64,000 bases of DNA from Austropuccinia psidii (GCA_023105745.1 JALGQZ010000007.1:54665569-54729568); one strand, 5' to 3'; positions 1 through 11,878 are shown, counted from the first letter of the stretch. Translations and numbers: made by a program. Notes: generated from the letters alone by a model not told the origin.

Positions 1-448
1 GAAAGAGAGGCTGGTATATATGATCAGTTGAGAGCTTGACTCCTTCAGGCTGACAGCTGGTCCATATTGAATCTTTGAATCTTTATTGATTTATTGATTA
101 AATGTATAGCTTACCAAATTAGGAAATGAACTGAGTTGAAACCTCTTCCCAGGGTGTATGTTTTAAATAAAGGCCTTTATGAAACAAGAATTTTTGGAAA
201 TAAATGTGGCTGCCAAGGTGGATTGATGGAGAATTGACACTTGACAATTTTTTTGGAATTACCCTTTGAATATTCCTTGAGAATGAACTTCCAGTATTCC
301 CTTGGAGGAATACTGCATGATTGAAAATAACCAATGACTTCTCAATGGAATGATTGGTATTTAAGAATAGCACTTTCACTTGAGCCTTGATGAATCCTCT
401 GGATGATGTGGTGCCTTGATGAAGTGATGGGATGTTGAAATAGCCCTG
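1..448 (-). repeat. Older family-1 LTR, left fragment
   Basis: This stretch matches the interior of the two LTRs at 449-1961 and 10370-11878; compare the block around GAGAGCTTGACTCCTTCAGG near 31 with those near 886 and 10809. It stops at 448, where the complete element begins, and the rest of the same LTR resumes at 11879. The outer end lies left of the window. The copy is clearly more diverged than the two LTRs of the inserted element. Confidence 0.8.
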
Positions 449-1961
449 TGTCACAGGGGCTCTTGGACAGAAAAACAAGAGTGGCCTGGAGCTCAGCAAT
501 CAGGGAACTCACTTGGAAGACTCCAAAAGAATAAAGAAAATAAAAATAAAGAGTTTAATTTCTCTAAGAAGAATGCAAGTACAAAGATGAGATGCAATAA
601 GAGAAATGAGAAGCCAAATGGCCAAAAAGTCGATGAAGTAAGTCCTTAATCACTGTTTCAACCTTCCAAAATGAACAATGAAATTAGTAAGGATATGACC
701 ACAAAATATCCATTGGCAGGAAAAGAAGAAAAGAGGAAAGGTGCTAAATGACTGACTTGATAATATAAGTATTCACTTAACAAAACTGATAAGATAAATA
801 AGGATAAAATAAAATCAAAATATGTTAATTAACTGGGGGAAAACCCCCCAGGGTCAAAGGAGGCTGGTTATGTGAAGAGTTGAGATCTTGACTCCTTCAG
901 ACTAGCAATGGCCCTTTATTGGATACTGGAAGCTGTATTGGTTGTCTGATGGAGTGCATACCTTGCCAGATTGGGAAATAAACTGTGTTGAATGATTTTC
1001 CCATGATTTATGATTAAAATACAGGTCTTGATGAATTCAGACTATATTGAAATGAATGTGGTTTCCAAGTTGCATTTATGGAGCATTGACACTTGACAAC
1101 TTGTTTGGAACTGCCTCTTGAATACCCCTTGGGAATGAATTGACAGTATTCCCATGGAGGGAATACTTGAAGTGAGAATAACCAATGAATTCCTGATGGA
1201 ATCATTGGTCTTTGAGAAATTACACCTGCATTTGAGCCTTGATGGGTCCTCTGGATGACATGACACTTTGGTGACTTATGGAATGTTGAATTACCCCTCT
1301 GATATTGAGACCATTGGATTTCTGGTGAAAAAAGGTTCAGAATTCTGTATAACACCATTTATGACAATTGGAGTTTCTGAAGGGTGAAAGTGGCCAAAGG
1401 TCTTTGTGAGTGAATTCAGGAGTATGAGAGTTAAAATTGGGTTTTGGGTGACTTCAGAGGTGACAATGTGTTTCTGGGTGTATTGCCCAATTTTGGGTTT
1501 CTGGCCAAATACAGCTTATACAGCTTTAAGACTGTATTTGCTCAAAGTGTTCAAAATGCACAAAACTGGCAATTAAGCCCCAAAAAGCCTGATATGGCCT
1601 TTTGGGCATATTTCCCATATTACATGGTAAAATGGCATAAAAGGACTGATTACAGCCAAATGTGCAAAATTGCACAAAGCTGTATTTAAATCTTAAAAAG
1701 AAAAATACAGGCTTTTTTGCTGTATTTTCCCTGTTTACTGGAAAGTACCTGAAAGTGCCCAAACATAGAGAATGGCCTGGAAAGGCCTGATGATAGTGAA
1801 GGGGCAAGGTTGGCCCCAGGAGTGAAATGACCATAAAAGGCAAGAAAAAATGAGAGGGCCAATTTGGCCAGTGATTATGGATATTGACAAATTGACATAA
1901 GATTGATATGGCACTGATATGCCATATGGAGTCCAGGAGGATAATTTCCATGGTTGTGACA
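449..1961 (-). repeat. 3' LTR of the family-1 chromovirus
   Basis: Begins TGTCACAGGGG and ends TGGTTGTGACA in plus orientation. It is paired with the copy at 10370-11878. A short hairpin (CTGGGGG / CCCCCAG) lies at about 834-852. Open frames inside the LTR are not conserved between copies and are not called as genes. Confidence 0.92.
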
Positions 1962-1980
1962 GTACCACCCACCTTGGAAT
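1962..1980 (-). other. Polypurine tract next to the 3' LTR
   Basis: Read on the minus strand, the bases just before the 3' LTR are AAGGTGGGTGGTAC, a purine-rich tract in the position where plus-strand DNA synthesis starts in LTR retroelements. Position and composition are seen; the role is inferred from the element class. Confidence 0.6.
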
Positions 1981-2370
1981 GGTGAGCTCCTGAGCACCAA
2001 TACAAGGTGAATCCTGTTGAGGAAACTGGAAAGGATTTGAGACAGGGATTCAAGAGGAGTGATTAAGAGAAAAATAGTTTGATACTGATATTGAAAAGTT
2101 GGCATGTGACACGGTACTTGCTTGATCTTCTTTTGACATTGGCTTCAGCATTGATGTAAATTTAGAATGAATGACATTGTTTCATGAATTGATTTGGTGT
2201 AAGTAAAGAAAATTGAAAATGAAAATTAAAAGAAAATTAAAGAATGAAAATGAAATTAAGAAAGCAAAAATAAAAGAGAAATGAATCTTGAGGAGGTTCC
2301 AATCTTCATCACAGAGGTTGGTAATTGATTTTGGAATTGGACAAGGACCTGGAAAGGAAAATCTGATGTC

Positions 2371-2759
2371 AGATGCTCACAGAGTGGCCAAGGTGATTTT
2401 TTGACAGATTTTAGACCCCTCAGGGAAGTGCACACCAGGAGAGGAGCTTACTTTTGGTAATTACCACTCCTGCCAGTGCCATAAAAAGAAAATAAATTTT
2501 CTGAAATATTGACATGGAATTGGCAAGACTTGGAAGTGAAATGAAAAAAAGAATAGTCCATTTGCCCAAGTTAAAATAGCCATAATTTTGGAATTGATGT
2601 TGAAACCCAGGCCAAAGATCTGTGTCCAAAAAATTTAATGGTGCTCACAGAGTGGCCAAGGTGATTCTTACAACAAAAAGGGTAGAATACCTCTAAAGGT
2701 GCATACCAGGAGTGGGACTTACTTTTGTTAATTCCTCTCCCCAACAAGCACCATAAAAA
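2371..2759 (-). repeat. Direct repeat in the 3' noncoding part
   Basis: Two diverged copies of a block of about 120-130 bp lie downstream of the pol stop. One is near 2377-2500 and the other near 2643-2759. Each starts with CACAGAGTGGCCAAGGTGAT and ends near a CCATAAAAA. The second copy runs up to the pol stop, so this is a local duplication of the 3' tail of the element. No protein is supported here. Confidence 0.6.
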
Positions 2760-2980
2760 TCAAGCTAATGAAGGATTGGGTCCTGGCTTGTCAGGATATA
2801 AAGAATGGAAATCCTTAACAAGTTCAGGGAAATTCTTGAGGTTTTCAGTTGGTTCCCAAGTGCATCTTTCTGGGTCTTGACTGAAACTTTTCCATTCCAC
2901 CAGATACCACAATTTTCCTCTCTTGAGCTTTGAGTCCAGTATTTGAGAGACTTCCCATTCCTATTCTTCAATGATAATTG
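2760..2980 (-). pseudogene. Pol C-terminal chromodomain (family-1 chromovirus)
   Basis: The frame shared with the rest of pol encodes a chromodomain with the typical strand WYLVEWK, then a segment rich in E, P and W (CTWEPTENL) and a short tail ending at the stop codon 2760-2762. In chromoviruses this domain tethers integrase to modified chromatin. An in-frame TAG sits just before the domain (EE-stop-EWEV). The stop lies directly before the duplicated 3' noncoding block. Confidence 0.85.
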
Positions 2981-3020
2981 GAGGAGGAGGCTCTTGATGC
3001 CTATTTTGGATTGTTGATGT

Positions 3021-4154
3021 CTATACTGGTTCTAAGAGTGAAATATGGAATACTGGGTGGATGGACTTCCATTGAGATGGGAGCTTGAGGTGGTAGGAAT
3101 GAGTGCTGAATTTATTCAAGATTGGAAAAGGACCCAACCATATTTCAGACAGTTTTTTGGCGGGTCTAGTTGATTTCATGTTCTTGGAAGAAAGCCATAC
3201 CATGTAACCAGGATTGAAAACAGGTGGACTTGCTCTACTTTTATCTGCATACCTCTTAAACCTGTTTATGGAAACTTCAAGTTCTCTCTTGACATCTTGC
3301 TGTACTGATTGGATTTTTGTTGACAAATTTTCAGAAGGAGTATCTTGAGTAATTTGAACTGAGTTCAAATGAGGATCTCTTCAACAAACAGTGAGAAACG
3401 GTGATTGTTTTGTTGAAGAGTGGTCAGAGTTATTGTAGGAAAATTCAGCCGGAGAGAGCCAGGTGTTCCAATTATCTTGATGATAACTGACATACATCCA
3501 AAGGTACTGTTCTAGTATCTGATTTACCCTCTCTGTCTGTCCATTAATGTCTGGATGGTAAGAAGTTGACAGATCTCTTGAAATCTTGAGATGCTGACAA
3601 AGATTGGTCCAAAAGGAAGAAACAAAAAGAGAACCCCTATCACTAACAATGCTTGAAGGAAGACCATGCTTTGAGAAAATATTCTTGATGAATAAATGGG
3701 CCAAATCCAGTGAAGTTATTGAAGACATTGTTGGAATGAAAACTGCCATTTTTTAGAATCTTTCCACTATGAAAAGGATTGAGTTAAAAGAATTGGACAG
3801 TGGCAATTGAGTGATGAAATTCATTGAAAGACAAATCTAAGGACCATTTGTAATTGGAAGAGGTTTGAGGAGTCCAAACTTCTTTTGATGAATATTTTTG
3901 TTTCTTGAGCACTGTTGACAGGATGAAACATAATCCGTGATAAATTGAGTCATGCCAGACCAGTGAAAATCCCGCTTGACAAGTTTGAGAGTCTTCTCTT
4001 GGCCAGGGTGTCCAGCTAGAGGAGAGTAATTCCTCTTTTGGAGTATGCTTAGTTGAACTGTGGGGTTATTTGGAACCACCACCTGATATTTGAACGGGGG
4101 AAGTTGGGAAGAGGAATCAAGGCAGTAATCTTGGACAGACTTACCTTTTCCCAA
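3021..4154 (-). pseudogene. Integrase of the family-1 chromovirus, catalytic Asp lost
   Basis: Contains the N-terminal H2C2 zinc region (AGHPGQEKT .. CQQC), a DDE core and the GPF-type C-terminal module (AKKLSEIWLGPFPIL). Of the catalytic triad, the second Asp (SDRGS, codon 3639-3641) and the Glu (QTERVNQ, codon 3531-3533) are present. The first Asp is replaced by Asn (SMNFI, codon 3819-3821). In-frame stops occur before the core, near 3755, and near 3379 after the core. All parts remain in one reading frame, so damage is by substitution. It would join element cDNA to host DNA if intact; this copy should be dead. Confidence 0.88.
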
Positions 4155-4412
4155 ATCTTGAATAATACTTCTATATTGAGAATCTTGCCATAATTATTTC
4201 TGAATTGAGTCAATCAAACTTGAAAATGCTTCCACCTTGACTGCAAAGAACTTTGAGGCTTGAATTTCATCTTGCTTGATTATTTTTTGATAATTCATTG
4301 GATTCTTGCTGATGAAATCATCCCCCCTCTCTGGGTAAATGTCGTTCCGGCGTGACAATGCATCTGGGAGGGTAGCAAAGCGGCCAGGGCAGTAAGTGAT
4401 TGAAAAATGAAA

Positions 4413-5470
4413 TTAAGAGAGGAATTCAGCCCAGTGGGCTTGAAGGCAAGTGAGAATCTTTGATGGCATGAAATATTGAATTGAAGAATGATTGGTGAGA
4501 ACTTCAAAGGAGGAAGAAAGAGAAAGGAGAAAAGCTCTCCAGCGCTTGAGAGCCCAGACTATGCCAAAAAGTTCCTTGTCATGAATCTCATAGTTGAGCT
4601 CTGTTGGAGGACGCTTGCAACTATCAAATGCAATGGGATGTTTTCCTGAGTCAGAGACCTGACTCAGTACAGCACCCAAGGCATAATCAGAAGAATCAGT
4701 CTCTACAATGGTGGGTAGAGAAGGATCAAAGTGAGAAAGGATTGGAGCAATGATGAATGCCTCTTTGAGTTGATGAAACTGTCTAAGAGCTTCCTCATTG
4801 AGGGAAAAATGGGAATATTTCTTGAGGAAACTTGTGAGTGAACTAATTTTCTTTGAATAATTCTTGATGAAATGGCAGTAGAAGTTGGCAAAGCCAACAA
4901 ATGATTAAAGATCCTTGAGGTTTCTTGGAGGTGGCCAATTGGGAATTTGCTGGACTTTTTCTTGGTCTATCTTGAGGCCTTCAGAAGAAACAACATCACC
5001 TAAGTGCTCTACACTAGAAACATGAAATAGGCACTTGAAGGCCTTAGCAAAGAGGTTATTGGCTCTGAGTCTGGCAAGAACAGTGGACACATGAGTGACA
5101 TGTTCTTCTTCAGATTTGGAAAAGACCATGATTTCATCCAAAAAAACCACAACATAAATATCAAGAAGATCATAAAAAATATCATTTACAAGGTTTTGAA
5201 AAGAGGCAGGAGCATTGGTGAGCCCAAATGGCATAACCAAGTACTCATGACCGCCATATTTAGTTCTAAAACAGGTCAAATGTTCATCACCCTTCTTTTT
5301 TATGAGCAGGTTATATGCACCATGAAAATCAATCTTAGAGAAGATAGAAGAACCATTGAAAACAGTAACAGCATTGAGTTTGCATTAATCAACACAGAAA
5401 TGGAAGCCACCATCTTTCTTTTTTTCAAAGAGGACAGGTGCTCCTATTGAAGAGGAGCTTGTCCGGATGA
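4413..5470 (-). pseudogene. Reverse transcriptase and RNase H, inactive copy
   Basis: RT motifs in order: DGGFHFCVD followed by an in-frame TAA near 5388, KIDFHGAYN, FRTKYGGHEYLVMPFGLTNA, and the active-site strand. The latter reads YVVVFLDE where family members have two adjacent Asp, so the second Asp (codon 5133-5135) is Glu. RNase H follows with ETDSSDYALGAVLSQ and YEIHDKELFGIVWALKRW. The stop and the Asp-to-Glu change make activity very unlikely. No net frameshift separates this part from integrase or protease. Confidence 0.9.
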
Positions 5471-5690
5471 AAACTTTCTCTACATTCTCTGAAATTTAGG
5501 TCCTGAGTGTATCTGACTCTTGGTTTGATAAAGAATAGATCACCCCAACTGGAAGTAGAGACCCCCCTAGCTCAATATGATGATCACAGGTGTGGTGAGG
5601 AGGAAGTTTCTCTACTTTCACCATGGAGAATACATCCAAATACTGGTGATAAACAGAAGGAAAAACCTTAATCACAGTTTCTATTTCTTC

Positions 5691-6330
5691 TTACTCTTCC
5701 TCTTCATCCCACAACTCCTCCAGGGAGTCATGATAAGATGAAAGAGGAAGGTCCATATTCCCAAAGAAGAGATGAAGTGAAGATACAGAATTATCTTCTC
5801 CAACATCTTGAATCTCTTTGAAGACTTCATCTTTAGATGATAGTAATGACTGATGGGGATTAAGGGAAGGAATATGGACAGAAGATGGAAATGATGGTGT
5901 TCTAGAATCACCAACCAGATCTGCACATGATTTGGCAGAAGAAAAGTCATTACTGAAATATTTTGAAGGATCATAATAGTCCTTATGATCAGCATTAAAG
6001 GTGATCAGCCCTTTCCTCCAATCAATAGATGGATTAAAATTATTGAGAAAGTCAAAGCCCAATATGAGGTCTTCTCCCTTGGGAGTATCAATGACTAAAA
6101 ATTCTGATTCAAAGCTTGGGAATGAAGGAAGCTCAACCATATATTTGGTATGGTGAGTCACAAATAAGGAATAGGACTCAGAGGAGTCCAGAATAATAAG
6201 GGGAATCTTCTCTGGAAGCTCTGACATAGTCAAAAAATACTTGTGAACAAACTGCTTTGCAATAAATTATTTGGTAGCACCAGAATCAATTAGAATACTG
6301 CAAAAAAACATCAGAAAGGGAAGAAAAGAC
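5691..6330 (-). pseudogene. Aspartic protease region of pol, interrupted
   Basis: Reads ILIDSGATK, the retropepsin active-site motif with its Asp at 6285-6287, then immediately an in-frame TAA (6267-6269), then a continuous segment with DLILGFDFLNNFNPSIDW, the typical C-terminal flap of gypsy proteases. An acidic, Ser-rich linker to the RT follows and ends in a run of Glu. It lies downstream of gag in the same frame. The enzyme would process Gag-Pol; the stop prevents that here. Confidence 0.85.
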
Positions 6331-6428
6331 AAAGAATCTAAGAGAATTCTTGACACCAGTATATAGAATGCACAATTGTGCTCTGGATGGGAAACAGTGA
6401 AGACCATTGAACACAACATGATCTTCAG

Positions 6429-7224
6429 TCAGGCTTTTCCCTGGCTGGGAAATTTTCCTGACAGTTGGGTAAGCTTGTTCTGAGGCCTTTTGAAACAGGG
6501 CTCAAGACCATTCTTCCCACCAAAATAGGTACATAAGCCCTCCTTGATTCTTCTTTATTTTTCAGAACTCATCAACTTCAAATCTTTATTCAATAAAGAA
6601 GAATGAGGCTTATCCCTCTTCTGAAAATTCTTCTTGTTTTGACTTGAGCTTGAAGAATTTTGAGGATGAGAAGAATTTTACTTTGAGGCCTCTGGCTTCT
6701 TCTCTTGATGATGACCCTTTTCATTTTTCCTCTCATGGTACCTGGTATCAAGCTCCAGGGTAATGTCCATTAAGTCTTTAAAAGAGTCAATTCTTGAAGG
6801 ATGGGAGGCTGATTGATCCAAAATCGTGGTTAGCAATCCCTTCCTGAAATGATGAATAAGAGCCCTTTCACCCCAATCTCCAATTCTTGAAACCAAACTT
6901 TTGAAATTGGCTATGTATAAATAAACATGGCCACCTTCTTTTGTTCTTAGAGAATCCAGCTCTGCTTTGGCCTTTCTAACTTCATTTGGGTCCCCAAATA
7001 AAGTAAATAGTTGAGATTAAAATGAGTTCCAACAATTGAGAAGGTAATTTTAGTCTTGATTGGTGAGATTGGAAAGATAAGGCTCAATCCATTTTGCAGC
7101 CCTTCCAATGAGAAATGAAGTGGCATAGAGAACTCTCTTTCTGTCTTGAGAGAAATTTTCTGGATCATTATGAAAAATCAACTTACAATACTGAATGAAA
7201 CTTCTAACTTTGAATGGCTGAGTC
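6429..7224 (-). pseudogene. Gag C-terminal half, broken zinc knuckle
   Basis: Continues the gag frame after the LTR insertion and ends at TGA 6429-6431. It includes a capsid-like stretch (ENFSQDRK .. SRIGDWGERALIHHFRKGL) and a basic Ser/Gln-rich tail. The zinc knuckle reads CTYFGGKNGLEPC, so the second Cys is Phe and the His is Asn, and it should not bind zinc. Several stops are scattered through it. Family members I recall carry an intact CCHC here. Confidence 0.85.
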
Positions 7225-9019
7225 CCATCTGTAGGGTGTGGATATGAAACTTTGATTAAAAATCAAGTACTTTTCCTGTCCTCAAAATTTGTATAAGGTA
7301 AAAATCAATTAAAAATAGTAAGAAATATTATTTTTAAGAGGAAAACATGCCTATTTTATTTTTTATAACTTTATTAGTATAAAAAAATAATATTATAAAG
7401 ATTTATTGTCTTACCAACAATAAAAATTTATCCAAAAATACTCTACAAGAGATATTTAAGGCTACAAAAGAAATTTCTTCAAGAGAAATTTCAATTGGCA
7501 TTAATTGAGCAAAGGACTGAAAGAAATTAATTGAAGAGCAGATTCTTTAAAAAGAATATTAAAGAAATAACACGCCCAAAAGTGACCAGAGTGAATTTCA
7601 AAACAAAGTGACAAAGTTAACAGTGATGAAAGATGCTTTAATTCACTTTTGGGGTGGTTCAGGGGTAAAAATGATTATAAGAGTTACAAACAATGATTAT
7701 AATGATTTTTTCACATGGTTAAAAGGTTTGAAATTATTTAAAAAAGGTGGTTGTAATCTTTTATTGATTGGTTTAACAGTGTTTTAAACTAATTATAGAA
7801 GGAAAAGATTCTAACATGAAGAGAAAAGAGGGGCAAAGAAGACATTCTTTTATAGCCATCAATTTTCTTACTCAAAAAGTAAAATTTACTCTTTTCAGTC
7901 GTGAAAAACAGTCTGACAACAGAAAAGGCAATTATGGCATCATTGAACCCTGGTTTAGACCAAAAAGGGCTGGTTTAAGCCATTTTTAGCCATTTTAGAC
8001 CCTTAAATCAGCCATTGCTATAGCAATACCTGGTCTAGAGCCTTCAAAACACGTCAGAATGTGTGTAAGAGGCGTAGAAACCAGTTAAAACTGTTTTTAT
8101 TAACATTGTTTTAACTTAAGGGTAGTTTTACCCTCTTGGCAACAGTTAAAACTGCCCTGGTTGGTATCAAAGCCTCATCATCAATTGAGTCACAGACCCT
8201 GTTACTCAATTCCAGGCCAAAAGTGATGAACCTTTGCATGGATTTTGACATCTCACACCTGTCAGAAAGGATTTTGGGGGTCTGGCTCCCCCTTAGAGCT
8301 AGAGTTCCTTTCCCCCCCCCCCCAATTTATTTTTTCCTTTAATTCGCCATCATGTATTATACTTGTAATTTACATATGTAATTCAATTGAATTGTACAGT
8401 ACAATACAGTAATAATTGATACCTCATATGCAACTCAAAGTTCACTTATGTAATACACGCGCACATTTTGACATTTCAATTGAATTCAATTGAAAATACT
8501 TCAATTCCTCATAAGTTCTAAACTAAACACAACACCTCAATTTTAACACAAAATTTGATGGTTAACACCACATGTGGTGTGAATCAAATTAAAGTTTTGA
8601 GGATTTTCAATTTTTGTATTGAAATTACTAAAAACTTAATTTAAGCTTATTTAGAGTTGAGTTACAGAAATTTCATCCAGAGGTGACCCCACTTTATTTT
8701 TTATGAGGAATCCAATGGTGTGATAATTTCTTTATGTTTATCCATTGGATAAAAATTTATAATATATTTTATATAACTTTTTACCAAAAATATTTTAATT
8801 TCACAATTTTTATTAAAAATTCATTTTTACTTAATTTTTACAAGTAAAAATATAACTTCATAATTTTATATTTTATTGTAATTTTATTTTTAAATTTTTA
8901 TTTATATTTCAATTTTCATTTTTATAATATAAATAAATTTATTTTATTTCTATTTGTATCTTAATTTATCTTTTGTGGTCTTTTGGGTATATGAAAATAC
9001 CTCTAAGGCTCACACCATC
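7225..9019 (-). mobile_element. Solo LTR (family 2) inserted in gag, TSD CCATC
   Basis: A single LTR of 1785 bp (7230-9014) that begins TGTAGGGTGTGG and ends AAGGCTCACA, giving TG..CA ends. It is flanked by perfect 5-bp direct repeats CCATC at 7225-7229 and 9015-9019. Removing the LTR and one CCATC (1790 bp) rejoins gag in frame, an independent check on the borders. Similar ends occur at 15466, 46050-47927 and 49872-52048. No internal coding region remains, as expected after LTR-LTR recombination. The rightmost part is very A/T-rich. Confidence 0.93.
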
Positions 9020-9553
9020 AAAGCATTCTGGTGCCTTCATAGATGAAGTCTTGAAGGCTGGTGGTCTTGATGCTTCAGAGGATGAAGCTGCTTGAAGGTT
9101 GGCCATAATTTGAGTCATTTTCTGCATGTTGGCCAATAAAGATGGTTCAGACTGATGAGAGACAGGCTGATTAGCCTGGGCTAGAGTTGGCCCTCCAGTA
9201 CCTTGGGATGCCCCCACAGGAGCAGAGACACCTTCAGTACCATCAGACTCTTCCTCTTCCACAGAATTTTCCTCCTCCTCTTCACCATCTTCACCTGGAC
9301 CTTTGAGAGTAGTCCTTGAAAGTCCTGGGAATCTGCCAACTACTCCTGAGAATGAGCTTGATCTTCTTGGCACTCTTCCTTCTTTCCTGGACAGTTCTGC
9401 TCCTTCCACATTTGGTCCTCTGTCTAAATGGGCCCTCAGTTGAGGAACTGCTGGTGTTCCATCAAGAGGAGCTCTTGGAGTTGGAGTTAGAACAGCTTGA
9501 GTTCTGGCCTGAAATCTTGTCTGCCTTGCAGGAGGTGAGTGTTGCATGGGCAT
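9020..9553 (-). pseudogene. Gag N-terminal half
   Basis: Starts at ATG 9551-9553 (MPMQHSPPARQTR); the frame is open further upstream but without a better start. The protein is Pro/Arg-rich, then acidic (EDGEEEEENSVEEEES), then has a Gln/Ala helix-like part before KTSSMKAPECFDG, where the solo LTR interrupts it. This gag type is one I associate with Austropuccinia psidii Ty3 elements, recognised from memory. It would form the particle shell of the element. Confidence 0.88.
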
Positions 9554-10369
9554 GATTTCCGGATAAAAATGAAATAAAATGAACAATAATATAGATTTGA
9601 AGATGAAAACTTGACAAAATTTGAAATAAATCTTGAATTCAAAAGTCAAAATCAAAATGTTGAATAAAATTAATAAATCAAAATGAGATCTTCAGGTAAA
9701 TCAATCAATTAAATATCAAATGAAAACTTGAAGTCGATGAATCAAATAAGTAAAAATGAAAACTTCAGGAAAATAAATCAATTAATGTCAAATGAAATCT
9801 TGAAGTCAATTAATAAATATTTCAAATCAATCAAAATCAAAATTTTGCAGAAAATCAATCAATAAAAATGAATTCTTGAGGATAAATCAATTTATGTCAA
9901 ATACTTGATGTGAAAAATCAGAAAAATCAATTAAATCTTCAGGTCAATCAATTTTCTTGAGGTCAATATCAATTTATGTCAAATCAATAAATCAAATCAA
10001 AATCAAGTGAGGTCTTCTTTAAAAATCAAAATTCTTGAAGAATAAATCAAATATGAATCTTGATGTGAAGAATGTGTCTGAATAACTTTATGAAAAAATT
10101 TGAAACTTGAATGAAAATTGAGATTACGCCTGAATTATGAATAAATTAAAATTTAATGATTTGATATGAGATTTAAAAAAGAGAAACAAGATGAAATTGG
10201 GTCAGCTTTCAATTTTCAAAATGAAGAATGAATTAGAAAAAATTGAGACGTGACAACAAATCATAAAGCTCATAAGCATTAAAGAGTCATAATTTCAATT
10301 AAATGAGTGAATGAAATTATAAAGAAAGAATGAAAAGAATGAAAAGAAATTATTAGTTAATTAATACAA
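9554..10369 (-). other. 5' leader of the family-1 chromovirus
   Basis: About 800 bp between the 5' LTR and gag, made of degenerate AATCAA/TTGATTT-type repeats with no supported gene. A tRNA-complementary primer site starting TGG is not visible at the LTR border. Instead the first leader bases on the minus strand, TTGTATTAATTAACT, can pair with a segment inside the 5' LTR (see findings). Confidence 0.6.
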
Positions 10370-11878
10370 TGTCACAGGGGCTCTTGGACAGAAAAACAAG
10401 AGTGGCCTGGCACTCAGCAATCAGGGAACTCACTTGGAAGACTCCAGAAGAATAAAGAAAATAATAATAAAGAGTTTAATTTCTCTGAGAAGAATGCAAG
10501 TACAAAGATGAGATGAAATAAGAGAAATGGGAAGAAAAATGGCCAAAGAGCCAACCAAGTAAGTCCTTAATCACTGCTTCAACCTGCCAAAATGAAAAAT
10601 GGGATTAATAAGGATATGACCACCAAATATCCATTGACAGGCAAAGAAGAAAAGAGGAAAGGTGCTGAATGACTGACTTGATAATATCAGTATTCACTTA
10701 ACAAAAATGATAAGATGAATAAGGATAAAATAAAATCAAAATATATTAATTGACTGGGAGCAAAACCCCCCAGGGTCAAAGGAGGCTGGTATATGTGAAA
10801 AGCTGAGAGCTTGACTCCTTCAGGCTAGCAATGGTCCTGTATTGAATACAGGAAGCTGTATTGATTTTCTGATGGAGTGTATACCTTTCCAGATTGGGAA
10901 ATGAACTGTGTTGAATGATTTTCCCATGATTTATTATTGAAATACAGTTCTTGATTAATCCAGACTGTATTGAAATGAATGTGGTTGCCAAGTTGCATTT
11001 ATGGAGCATTGACACTTGACAACTTGTTTGGAACTTCCTCTTGAATACCCCTTGGGAATGAATTAACAGTATTCCCATGGAGGGAATACTTGAAGTGAGA
11101 ATAACCAATCAATTCCTGATGCCGTCATTGGTCTTTGAGAAATTTCACCTGCACTTGGGCCTTAATGGGTCCTCTGGATGATATGAAACTTTGGTGACTT
11201 ATGGAATGTTGAATTACCCCTCTGATATTGAGACCATTGGATTTTTGGTGAAAAAAGGTTCAGAATGGTGTATAACACCATTTATGACAGTTTGAGTTGC
11301 TGCAGGGTGAAAGTGGCCAAAGGTCTTTGTGAGTGAAGTCAGAAAGATTAGAGTGAAAATTGGGTTTTGGGTGACTTCAGAGGTGACAAGGTGTTTCTGG
11401 GTGTATTGGCCAATTTTGGGTTTCTGGTCAAATACAGTGTATACAGCTTTAAATCTGTATTTGCACAAAGTGTGAAAAAATGTTCAAAAGTGCGCAAAAT
11501 GCACAAAGCGGGAAATTAAGCCACAAAAGGCCTGATATGGCCTTTTGGGCATATTTCCCATATTACATGAGAAAATGGCATAAAAGGACTGATTACAGCC
11601 AAATGCGCAAAAATGCCCAAAACTGTATTTAAAGCTTAAAAAGCCAAATACAGGATTTTTGGATGTATTTTCCCTGTTGACTGGAAAATACCTGAAAGTG
11701 CCCAAAAGCAGAGAATGGCCTGGAAAGGCCTGATGATAGTGAAATGACCATAAAAGGCCAGAAAATATGAGAGGGCCAATTTGGCCAGTGATTCTGGATA
11801 TGGCCAAATTTTCATAAGATTAATATGGAACTGATATGCTATATGAAGTCCAGGAGCATAATTTCCATGGTTGTGACA
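10370..11878 (-). repeat. 5' LTR of the family-1 chromovirus
   Basis: Begins TGTCACAGGGG and ends GGTTGTGACA in plus orientation, collinear with 449-1961 and differing by scattered substitutions. On the minus strand it should carry the promoter of the element. The right border is followed by CCCTC and the continuation of the older LTR. Confidence 0.92.
10786..10797 (-). promoter_or_regulatory. TATA-like box in the 5' LTR
   Basis: On the minus strand the LTR reads CACATATACCAGCC here, a TATA-like element. Similar sequences sit at the same place in other family copies (near 14, 14090 and 35720). It lies about 35 bp upstream of AGTCAATTAATA, the candidate 5' end of the transcript. Function is inferred from position and conservation only. 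Confidence 0.4.

Larger units (their letters stand above)
449..11878 (-). mobile_element. Full-length Ty3/gypsy chromovirus (family 1), decayed
   Basis: Complete LTR retrotransposon on the minus strand. It has LTRs of 1513 and 1509 bp with short inverted ends TGTCAC..GTGACA, then gag, protease, reverse transcriptase, RNase H, integrase and a C-terminal chromodomain. The flanks CCCTG (444-448) and CCCTC (11879-11883) look like a 5-bp target duplication with one change, and the two outer flanks together rebuild an older LTR. The LTRs differ only at scattered positions, so insertion was fairly recent, but pol carries several nonsense and active-site changes and gag is split by another LTR. It is non-autonomous now. 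Confidence 0.93.

Noticed and set aside
1014..2105. Several minus-strand frames of 70-175 codons
   Set aside because: They are inside an LTR, are not conserved in the other LTR copies, and lack any domain.
5091..5450. Plus-strand frame of 119 codons
   Set aside because: Antisense shadow of the reverse transcriptase domain, which has clear motifs on the minus strand.
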